Shown piece by piece: positions 54,701 to 64,000 of a stretch of DNA of 64,000 nt (within the stretch, counting starts at the first letter, position 1; each line of letters starts with the position of its first letter). A program made the position numbers and the translations under genes. The notes beneath the pieces are model-generated. The model saw nothing but the letters and a program-made list of their open reading frames with translations, was not told the origin of the DNA and searched no databases. Origin of the DNA: Thelephora terrestris (Eukaryota; Basidiomycota; Agaricomycetes; Thelephorales; Thelephoraceae); contig WIUZ02000015.1 of assembly GCA_015956445.1 (NCBI GenBank), positions 894,001 through 958,000 on the forward strand, read 5' to 3'.

Positions 54701-56266
54701 GGGGATCTCATCCACAAAGCGGGAGAGGATGGAGAGAATGGCAGAAGCAGGTTCACCATCCTTGCACTCGTCAAGGGCATCAATGATGATGAGGGTTGGA
54801 AAGTTGGCAGCTTGGAATGGAAGGACAATGAGCTTCTCCATCTGGGAACAGAGGGATTCTCGCCCGACATCTGGGACTGCTTTGAGGACCGGGAGCAAAT
54901 TCTCCCGGAAAAGTGGGTATTTGTGGGCAAGCTGGAAGGCGAGTGTTGGGAAGATTGTCTGAAGGTTGCTGCGGTCTGCAAAGTCTCGTGAGCAGAAGAA
55001 ACTGGCCCCAAGCTTTCCATCCGCAAAGCTTGATTCAGAGAATGTTTGGGCGATGGTGGATTTCCCTGTCCCGGCCAGACCGTTCAGCCAGAAGATGCGT
55101 TGGTCCTGTTTGTCTGTCAACCAATTCTCAATGTCCCTGAGGACATCCTGTCTCGTTCCCTTCAGGCATCCTTGCCTGTTCCCACTGCGGTACCCAGCAT
55201 CGGCGGCACGATACATCCGATCGAGGAGCGCAAGGTCTGCTGATTCCTGTCGACTGGTCAGTCTACAAAGTCGGGATCGAAGGGAGTGAGACCCACAATG
55301 AGCTGACAACTCTTATTGTAGATGTCTTGTTGTAACGAGGCCTGGTGCGGGCGTTAGGGGACCCAGAGGCGAGGAAAAAATAGATACACACTTGATACGC
55401 CACAATTGCATCGCGGATATCCTCAACCAGCCCTTGAAGTTGATCGGCGTTATCAATGTTGCTGAAAAAGCCCTCAACCTTTCCTTGTTGCGCCAAAAGG
55501 TTTAGATTTTGATGAATGTCTTGCAACTTCCTAGATGACCATGTAACCCCAGCCCTCGGTACCGGAAAGTATGGCTTACTGTTCCAGAACCTTTCTCCTT
55601 GATCCTTCCATGAGGTCACCCTTAGGGACCGGCGCGCAGAGCGACTCAGCGAGTGCTTCGATCCGCGGTGCCAAAGACTCGATAGATTGTTTATTCGCTT
55701 TGGTTCGCTGGCAAACCTCTCAGCGTTGTAAGCGTCGTATACGGAGGGAAACATTTACCTCGCAATTTTCCAGGATAAAACAGAGGCCCCCGGCGACAGA
55801 CTTGAGCGGACCAAAGGCATCGGCGGTGTCTCTCACCCCGCGGAGCACGAACTTGGCCCCAGAGGACGCAAGAGCCTTGAGGTTCGATTTGTTCTCGTTT
55901 TCATCTTTCGTAGCCGGCTCGATGGTAGGATTCGAGGAACTAGAGTGTGTGCCTTGTCCTCCGCCAACATCGGGTTGGACCTTGTCGGGTATGGTAGGAC
56001 GGTCTATTTTGTGCAAAAAGAGTGATTAGATGGTCGGTCTGGGAAGGAACCATTTGCATACCGTTCGATTCTTGACCACGGGAGGCCGGGAGACCGGAAA
56101 TCAGCGAAGTAGAGGCACCGGTCTGGAGATCCGGAGTTGATTCCGTGAGACGTGGTGCAGCCAGATCAACATCGCTCGGGCCTTCGATAGAGCCAAGCTC
56201 GCTCTTTGCTTTGCTTTTCTTTTGATGACGGCTTTTTGGTAGACGGAGGAATTCTCGCAATCCCAT
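51798..56266 (-). CDS. NACHT-WD40 protein (NLR-like STAND NTPase)
   Basis: Seven exons on -: 56266-56062, 56003-55759, 55707-55580, 55530-55392, 55341-55297, 55246-53669, 53618-51798. Introns are 49-58 bp with GT...AG. The exons total 4161 nt, exactly 1387 codons with the stop. The start is MGLREFLRL, followed by a Ser/Lys-rich region and a helical N-terminal domain (about 95-250, with LKSVAGGLCFILENCE). The NACHT domain has Walker A GLAGTGKST (about 310-318) and Walker B LIIIDALDE (about 406-414). A winged-helix and helical region follows, then WD40 repeats (about 845-1380; GHTGSVASLAFSPNG, SGSDDRSVKLWDVQTGG). Such proteins act as cytoplasmic signalling switches in fungal self/non-self recognition, with the WD40 part sensing a ligand and ATP-driven oligomerisation. 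The effector N-terminus here is not a named domain I can assign. The gene looks whole. Confidence 0.9.
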
Positions 56267-56563
56267 TTTCGCTGGTTTGGTGTAGATGATGGCGCGATAA
56301 CAGATAAAGGGACACGTGGCAGTTTGACCACATAAGCGCGGAGGAAACACATCAGAACATATCAGCCTAGTGAAGATATCTGTTGCACCTGTATACACAA
56401 GTCGAGAAGGTATAGATATACTTATCCGAGCTACATCCAACTCTCAAGCGCCGACGAAAAAAAAAAGCTCATGGATACATATTTAGGCAGAGGCGAGTAA
56501 CAGCAAAGGAGTGAAAACGAAAGGACGTAGCCATTGACACTGCGGTAGTTGTTGCCCCCGCAC

Positions 56564-56602
56564 GGAAAAAGTCGTAATGCATCTCAAGCGATAGGGCCGA
56601 TG
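56564..56602 (+). repeat. 39-bp dispersed repeat, copy 2
   Basis: It matches 46205-46243 with three CpG-type transitions. This copy has the CpG form at all three sites and so looks closer to the ancestral state. Confidence 0.7.
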
Positions 56603-56940
56603 GAAGTTTACGATGTACATACTTTGTGGAACAGGTGTGAAGCTCGGTCCCGGAGCAAACGAATCCAGCCTCAGGTCGGGGGGGGGGGGGGGGGGGGGGG
56701 GGCGTCCAAAATTAAAGGCTGGACGCATTGCCAATTCCTCTGTTGCAGTTCCGTACCAACGTCGATGCATAATGCCCGGATGATTATCGAACGACACGTT
56801 AGGAATCCATCCTGGGGTGGGGCAAACCGCGGTGGTTCAGCCAGACGAAGTGCATTTCTCACCCTCTTCATCCATAACAAAGAGACTTGTCTGACACGCA
56901 AGGAGGCAATGGGGGGGAGGACTGAGTACTGAGGTTCCAA

Positions 56941-57162
56941 TCAAAAGTAATCGAGATGCATCTTGCGCGTTGCACCATTACGGTATTCCCGGAAGCTCCG
57001 TGCCTTCGTCCGACTCACCACTTCTTCAAGTTCTTGCTTGCGTGACTGAGTCCATTTCTTCTGGACCGTGTCACCGGAAGCTACGCTTTGCTCAGACGCT
57101 CGAAGGTATTGGAAATCATCAAGCTTGGCCATTGATTGATGCATGATGTCTCCGGAGGGCAT
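56941..57162 (-). CDS. Possible 3' exon of an unknown gene
   Basis: On - a good acceptor (GCTAAC branch site, then TCCAG) stands just before an open frame of 73 codons (MPSGDIMHQSMAKLDDF... to HLDYF). It is rich in Lys, Arg, Glu and Gln and likely helical. Upstream exons toward 57700 are not clear. The ATG could also be a true start. No homology recognised. Confidence 0.3.
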   Translation of the reverse strand: MPSGDIMHQSMAKLDDFQYLRASEQSVASGDTVQKKWTQSRKQELEEVVSRTKARSFREYRNGATRKMHLDYF

Positions 57163-57849
57163 GCTGGAGTTAGCAAGAGGTTAACCTTCTAATGTCTGAT
57201 TGAGGCAAGTTCCTCCGTTCTTCGTTGACTCTTATCTTAGTTAACGGCGCACACGCATTACAAGACAATTCACGCAAACTCTTTGAATCCCCGCCAGGAC
57301 CTGGCCAAGCGAGCTGAAGCGCTGCGATCGTCTCTTTAATGATGCTGCTGCATAGTCACAAAACTTGCTATGTTGTAATACGTTGTAGCGCCAGCTGGAG
57401 TTACGCGTAAGTGGAGTCCCGTCTCTATTGGAGTCGATTGCTTTAAGGCTTGGATACAACAGCTTATTTCAAGGTATGTTCCCAACTCTTGATATCCACT
57501 CCGGGAGTTTCTCTAACTTGAGATAGTTTGTGTATCAAACCCCACGCACCGAATGCCACCGGTGTGGTACGGTGCGCAACTTGGCATCTCCTGCAGGCTA
57601 TGCCAGCACTCCGAGACGTTGGTGGAACAAATTCTAGAACCATCGATCGTCGTGAGCTTCTCCCCTGCCCCACGGTGACCCAGAGCCCCTTTTCGACCCA
57701 TTACCCATCCATTTTAGGTCCTCCGCTATTAGTCAAAGTTTAACATCAGTTCCTCAAATGTGTGGCGGATCACGTGCAGGCCTGGTGTATAAACGCGCGG
57801 TCCACGCTGCAGGCCCCCGCCTTCTCCTTCCCATCGTGCACACTCTGAA

Positions 57850-60800
57850 ATGGCCGCTCCTGCACCCAAAGGTCCTTGTCGTTATTTTGGGTCTCAAGAC
57901 GGATGTCGTCTTGGGAAGAGATGCAAATTTTCTCACGAACCTGGCTCGAGATCGAAGACGAGAACCCCACTACAGTCTCCTCACCGAAACGTATCATCAT
58001 CATCTACCTTTACCACGCCGAGAACCCGCCCGGCGAGAATCGGGAACCCTGCGCCGAGAAACGTTTGCAACTTCTATTGGAACACGGGCCAGTGCGAGCG
58101 CGGGTTTGACTGCACGTTCAGACATCAAAAGAAATCCGACCGACAAAATGACGCTGGCAACGCTTCTAGCGGAATCAAAGACGAGGAAGATACCGTGAAC
58201 GCAGCTTTAGAGTTCTTCACAATGGACAATCTAACGCAGATGGCCGGAGTTGGGTTAGCCAGTACTCAGGAGGGCACGCCAGAGAACGCCCACAATGCGA
58301 TTAAACGATATCTAGGAGGAGGACCTTTAAACAAGCCTTCCGATATGAAGCCGCTCACCTCTATTCTGGCGAGCGTTAATCGTAGAAACCGCTCTTGGGT
58401 ACGCATGATTCCGCACTGCACCGCGCAATCGATAAACACTAACCCTGTTGCAGTCGGTGGACAAGGCTCAGGTAATCTACCTTTACTTTTTGGAAGTTGT
58501 TTTGTTCATTGATGTTCCCAGGAATTTTTGGATATGATAATTCGGGTAGGTTTCGAGTGCCAACCTGAGGCTTCTTAGTGTTGATCGCATCATCAGAGCG
58601 ACGAACTGCCTAGTCGTATCGGTGACATCCTCAAGTTTCCGGATGTCAGCCCGAGAGCCGCAACGGGGTTAGCACACTTATCCTTCCAGCGTGATTACTT
58701 TCCGGTCCTTGAGGTCATTATTCCCTCCGGTCATTCTGTCGGTAAACTGAGGCATTCTCCAGTACTTCACGTCAGACCTTGTATTGAAGTCGACGTTGCA
58801 CCACAACATCAAGTGCGTTCCACCACCCGTAACTTGGCGTGCTTCCCTCTGACCCTACTCAGCGCATTATATGCAGTGTTATATGAGCATTGGGAAATCG
58901 TCTCAGCGATCATCGGATCCTCCATGCAATCCATGATTTCGAACCAGACCTGGAACGATCTAAATCCCGGACTTCCTGGAAACCTTCAGGGGAAACTTAC
59001 TGGGGCAGTGGTGTTCAAGACGTTATCAGAGCTCGTGATCCAGTATGCTTAAAAGATGGTTCTTTGCGCGATCTCTGCTTACTTTCCATCTAGAGTATTC
59101 AATCGATTCAAAACCGCCCTCGAGAGGTATCCGCAGCTCAACGAACTGGTCGGGCATCTCGCTGAATGGTTCGATGTCTGGGCCACCGGTGTCCAGTCTC
59201 AACCCCCGAAATTCCTGGATCCTGTTGCATCCAATCAAGAGACTTGCCAGTTGACTGTCCGGACCCTTCGGGAGACAATCGAGAGACTTCGCATCATTAT
59301 TGGACGCGAGCACCGTGCTACTGAATCAAAACGCATTGTTTCCAAGAAGCCTGTTCTCAGCCAGGCGGAGAAAACACAGGCGCTCTTGATGCGATTGGAA
59401 CAGGCTTATGCTTATGATCCTCCCGGTAACCTCCGCCCAGACGGACCCAGGCACGACAACGACTCTGCCAGCATCACGGATATTCGCATCTGTCCGACAA
59501 GTGAAGAACTCACGTGTCAGTTAGCCCCGTACCTTCCTTTCACGGTTCTCGGAGCTCAGCACCACCTCCCTGCGGGCTCAATGGAAAGGCATCTCGACAT
59601 ACAGTTCCGACTGTTACGCGAGGATTTAACGTCAGTACACCTCATGAACCTTCAGGCAGACCAGGTGTTAAATAACGTATAGGTACCCCATCCGGGAGTC
59701 TCTCAAGGTATTACGAGAGGATTTGGATGACATGTGGACCCACTCATATGGAAAAAAACGGGAACGGACGGAACTGGAGAAGATTATGGAGAAGGGTGGT
59801 GGTCTCTACAGATCGTCCGGCAGGGGGTCGGTCATCTTCACCGTCTACACCGATATACACTACGCTGGATTGAACACAGGACCCCGAGGGTTCTCGATTG
59901 GACTCACTCTTCGATGTCCACCTGGACCCGGAAGAGATCCCGACGCGAGAAAGAGATCCGATTATTGGCAGCACGCTGGAAGTAAACGATTGACTTCAGG
60001 CACTCTCGTGGCGTTGGTCCTCGTGTCTAGAGGATCTTCGAAGGCTTACTTGGCAAACCTTGTTTCGTCTGCGGAAGACATCGCCAAGTCTGCCGGACCC
60101 TCAGCAGACTACATCCAGGTCAATGCAACGTTCTTCGACCCAGAAGTAGAAATTGAGGCCCTCAGGATGGAGAGGATCTCCATCGACACGAATACCTTCG
60201 CCCTCTTGATAGACAACGGTGTCATGTTCGAATCCGTTCGGCCGTTCCTCAAAACTCTCAGCGACATCGATTCCTCTTTGATTCCTTTCTCCAGGTATAT
60301 TTGCGCTCAGGATCCACTCAACGACGTCCCAGTCCGTCCTCCAAAGTATGCCACTGCCCCGAAATTCCGCTTTCGGCTGCAGAGTGTAGCCAAACCGGGC
60401 CAGAAAATTGATCGGCTGGATGTAAACAACCCCGCGTCCGTTACTCGCGCTCGGGCCCAACTTCGGCAATTCAGCGTCTTGGATCCAAGCCAAGCAGATA
60501 GTGTCGTTGACGCTCTTACCAGGGAAGTTTCGTTGATCCAAGGGTGAGTCTTTGTTGCACTTTCCCGGAGATCCTGCTGAACATATTATCAGACCGCCCG
60601 GAACGGGGAAGGTGAGATTCCTTGAATATCTCACAAGTGTATACTGATGATGTGGTCCTAGAGTTACACGGGAAAGGAACTCTTCCGGATACTGCTCGAC
60701 AACAAGATCAAACCGATTGTGCTGATCGCTTTCACGAACCACGCGTTGGACCATATGTTGGGCTCTATCCTCGACGCAAAAATCACCAAAAAGATCGTCA

Positions 60801-63800
60801 GGTTTGGGTCCCGGTCGAGTGACGAGCGTATTGCAGAGTACAGCCTCTGGAACCTCGAGCAGACTTTTACCGATGACGCCGTGAATCACCAAATCCGGAG
60901 GGAGTACGCTGCCAAGAGAGGGGCCGAGGAAGACATGTACAAAGTGACGGATAGGATCCAGATTCCACACCCATCCGAGGCTCAAATCACAGAATATTTG
61001 GAGGAACACTGGGGGAAACACCTATCGGTGATGTACAGTCCGCCGGTATGGATCGTGGCGTACGCCGACCAATTGTGGAACTTTGAAGATGGCGAGGGCG
61101 AATGGATAGTCCAAGGAAAGGGAAAGAAGGGGAAGGGGAAAGAGGAAAGCCATCTTCTGGCTTGCACCTACTATGGACTCTGGAAACGCGGCCTGGATAT
61201 CACCTTCATCCAACCACCCCAACCTCGTTACGAAGTGGTTCCGTCATCCAACACATCGGGGAAGCGGAGATCGCAGAATGCTCAGTCTGAGGTCAAGCTA
61301 GTCCAGCCGACCCGAAAAGAGATGAAGGTGCACCGAAAAGAAATGTCCAAATTCTTCAACAAACTTGGCCCCGGCAACTCCAAGGTCCCTTCGGTTCCTA
61401 CTGGTGACAGACCACTTATCAAGCTTCAAGATTCGCCCGCCGTGTGGGAAATGAGCTTGGAAGAGCGGCAGCGATTGGCACAATACTGGGAAGAGGCAAT
61501 GCGGCGTCTTGCATACCACAATCATCTTGGAAAGTTTAAGGATTTACGGAAACAGTACGATGATGCATGCAAAAGATACGAGGACGTCGCTGATGACGTA
61601 AGGATCCAGCATATCTCCAAACATCACCCCGCTAACGTTTTCTAACAGAGGAGGCGACGTGTGTTGAAAGACATCGACTTGATTGGATGCACGACCACAG
61701 GTGAGTAAGGGTGATCTGTGTCTGCCTGTCTAAGCCAACCATCCAAATTTCCAGGTGCCGCAAAGCTCACTTCACTCCTAACGGTGATTTTTACCCTTGG
61801 GTTGAAGCGTGGTCTTGCTGATACACCCGCAGAGCATTGAGCCAAGAGTACTTGTTGTTGAAGAAGCGGGTCAAGTGCTTGAGGCACACATCCTTGCCTC
61901 CTTGGTGGAATCTGGTCAGTCTTCGTGCAGTGTTTTTTCTCCGCTAGCCTCTCACCGATACAACAGTCCAGCATCTCATCTGTATTGGAGACCCCAAGCA
62001 GCTGAGGCCCAATTTGGCGACGTTCTGTCAGCGAGTTTTTTAATGCGTATGTTTACGGACGCTCACATTCTTCCCGACAGCCCTATCCATGGATAGCAGC
62101 CGCGGCAAGGATCTCTTCAAGTTTGACCGTTCGCTCATGGAACGACTGGCGGACAACAGTTTCCCAATGTCACAGATCAATGTTCAACGCCGCATGCGCC
62201 CCGAAATCTCTCACCACATCCGGTATGAACTTTCAACACGAGAAAAGCACCAAACCTAATCTTTCCTTGCAGAACAATCCTGTACCCCAACCTTGAGGAC
62301 AACGAAATTGTGAAGCACTACCCGGACGTGACTGGGATGAGTGAAAATGTCGTGTTCTTTACCCATAACCACAAGGAGGATGGCGGCCAGGAGTCGGTTT
62401 CCAAAGTCAACTCATTCGAGGTACATCTTCCCTGGTTTTGGATCTGCAGAATCGCAAAACTCATTTTCCTAGGTCAAAATGACCGTGGATTTGGTCACGT
62501 ACTTACTACGCCAGGGGGAGTACAACAGTCAGGGTGACATCGCCGTACTTTGTGCATACTTGGGACAGTTGCAGAAGGTGCGCGCAGCGTTCCGATCGTT
62601 GAAGGTTACAGTTGCGGTCGATGAGCGGGACGAGGACCAACTTGTGAAGCAAGGACTTCAGGATGAGGATGAGGTACCCTCGACAGAAGAGGTTTCGGTC
62701 GTCAAACACGTGCGTTGAGCAAGACGGATGATGAGTACTTTGATCTCAACTGGGTCGTAATCCACAGGTTCGGCTTGGTACTGTCGACAATTTCCAAGGT
62801 CAAGAGGCGAAGATCGTTATTGTTTCGCTGGTCAGGAATTCGGGGGAGTTCGATACCGATAATGCATCAATCGGGTTTTTGAAGGTGGAAACCGTCCTGT
62901 GTGATCGCCCATACTACTTTACTGACGGTGACTTAGTCGGAGAACCGGATAAACGTCGCCCTATCGCGAGCCAAACACGGTCTCTATATCATGGGTAATG
63001 CTTCTAATCTACGGAAGAATCCTACTTGGTCTACGATACTTGAAGAGATGGAGAAAAAGGAGCAGATCGGTTTTGGTTTCCCAATCGTCTGCGCACGTCA
63101 CCCAGATAAAGCCAAGACCGTTTCTGAGCCTGGACAATTGCCGCTGGCTGCGCCTATGGGTATGAGCACGGGCTGTGCCACTAACACCCTACTTACACCC
63201 TTCACAGGTGGCTGTACACTTTCATGCGAGTTCAAGCTTTCTTGTGGACATATCTGCCAGTCACGGGTGAGGAAAAGTGTTTTCACGGCTCTAATTCATT
63301 CGCTCACATCTCTTGTATTGAATCACCCAGTGCCACGCTGACCTGGACAACCACAAGAGCACACTCTGTTACGAGAAATGTGTGCGCTTGGCCTGCATAC
63401 GTCACCACCCATGCGTCAGATCCTGTTATCAACCCTGCGGAGATTGCACGTTCCCTTTTTCTAATGTGACGCTTCCCTGCGGTCACGTAGAAGAGCAAGT
63501 TCCATGGTGAGTTTCAATGACACGTCCCTTTAGTAGCACAGATGCCAATTCTTACCGCATCCAGCTATCAACTGGAAAATTTGACGTCTGTCAAGTGTCA
63601 AAAGATTGTCGAAAGGAAACTCCCCTACTGCGAACATTCGAAACAGGTCGCTTGTCATCAGGACCCAGCCGATGTCGGTTGTACCGAGTTGTGTGACAGA
63701 CCGATGGACTGCTGTCCCAGGATATGCAAGGGAGGATGTGGGGAATGTCAGTCACGGAGCTTGACCGCCGGCGAGGTTCCGTCTGGACCAATCCCACGCG

Positions 63801-64000
63801 TAAAGCATGCCAAGCATTCTTGCGAGCGTGTATTGTATTGCCAACACCGTTGCGCACGCCCGTGTCACCCAGAGGAGCAAGGATGTGACAACCAGTGCGA
63901 ACAATCTTGCCGCCAACGTTGTACCCACTCCGAGTGTCTCGGGCCTTGTTTTGCTCCCTGCGACCCTTGTTTGGAATCGTGCCCATGGAGGTGTGACCAT
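57850..64000 (+). CDS. ZNFX1-like helicase with CCCH and NFX1-type zinc fingers, 3' end outside window
   Basis: The ATG at 57850 starts MAAPAPKGPC. Two CCCH fingers lie at residues 10-29 and 73-92 (both C-x8-C-x5-C-x3-H). A long helical region with several short introns follows (for example a donor at 58471, and an intron ending near 59093 and one ending near 59683). The SF1 helicase core comes next. Walker A GPPGTGKS is spread over three exons, with PPGTGK on a 19-nt exon (60593-60611) between introns 60544-60592 and 60612-60661. Further motifs are FTNHALDHM, VEEAGQ (about 61857), GDPKQLRP (about 61987), NFQGQE (about 62790) and ALSRAKHG (about 62958). From about 63205 on there are repeated Cys/His clusters of the NFX1 type (CGHICQSR, CERVLYCQHRC). 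ZNFX1 relatives such as fission yeast Hrr1 and nematode ZNFX-1 act in small-RNA silencing. The gene looks whole as far as it goes. Confidence 0.85.
60593..60611 (+). other. 19-nt micro-exon encoding the P-loop
   Basis: ACCGCCCGGAACGGGGAAG lies between AG at 60591-60592 and GT at 60612. With the preceding GG it reads GPPGTGK. Both flanking introns are about 49-50 bp. Without it the helicase would lose its ATP-binding loop and shift frame. Confidence 0.8.

Larger units (their letters stand above)
56267..57849. other. Divergent spacer between NLR and helicase genes
   Basis: It contains the 5' region of both genes. A TATA-like GTATAAAC at about 57787 lies 60 bp before the helicase ATG. A 25-bp G run is at 56678-56702 and a 39-bp repeat at 56564-56602. 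One possible minus-strand 3' exon lies at 57163-56941. Nothing else is convincing. Confidence 0.5.

Noticed and set aside
60101-61021. Minus-strand ORF of 306 codons opposite the helicase
   Set aside because: It spans an intron and two exons of the + gene, which has clear helicase motifs. It shows no recognisable protein.

Overview
The window looks like repeat-rich chromosomal DNA of a mushroom-forming basidiomycete (Agaricomycetes). The evidence is host genes cut by 49-58 bp GT-AG introns, a NACHT-WD40 (NLR-like) gene of a kind common in Agaricomycetes, a Plavaka-type DNA transposase, and dense Ty3/gypsy-type LTR insertions. About 50 kb is a nest of mobile elements and about 13 kb at the right end is ordinary host sequence.

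Layout. Positions 72-46016 were once one DNA-transposon locus: a Plavaka-like transposase gene on + (10377-46016) and a head-to-head companion gene on - (9793 down to 105). Both are cut by later insertions, and nearly every boundary is fixed by an exact target-site duplication (TSD). The companion gene holds LTR family 6 (423-4276), LTR family 4 (4676-8152) and a palindromic CACTA-like element (8323-9449). The first two each contain a family-1 element. The transposase holds a family-3 element (11797-44373). That element contains a roughly 9-kb Ty3/gypsy retrotransposon (14018-39875, reading on -) split by family-2 elements, a gene-free LTR, a palindromic element and a 4.2-kb palindrome with telomere-like repeats. 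The deepest stack is five layers: Plavaka, family 3, gypsy, family 2, family 1. A separate three-layer stack lies at 46447-51108. The right end carries a complete NACHT-WD40 gene (56266-51798, -) and most of a ZNFX1-like helicase gene with CCCH and NFX1-type zinc fingers (57850 to the window end, +).

Main observation. Families 1, 2 and 3 are unrelated in sequence, but each is a very large solo-LTR-like unit (2.3-3.3 kb, TG...CA ends, 5-bp TSD, no pol). In all three the U3-like part carries a protein gene in antisense to the LTR promoter, divergent from it. In families 1 and 3 the gene is split by short introns; family 1 and probably family 3 encode coiled-coil proteins with acidic or proline-rich tails. 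In family 1 the differences between copies are mostly silent, so the gene appears to be under selection. Families 1, 2 and 5 share the motif CGCACRGACCATG 44-85 bp upstream of the LTR TATA box. These gene-bearing LTRs are the best candidate here for an undescribed system. All LTR elements are reported as fossils. Strand for LTR elements is the direction of the LTR's own TATA box.
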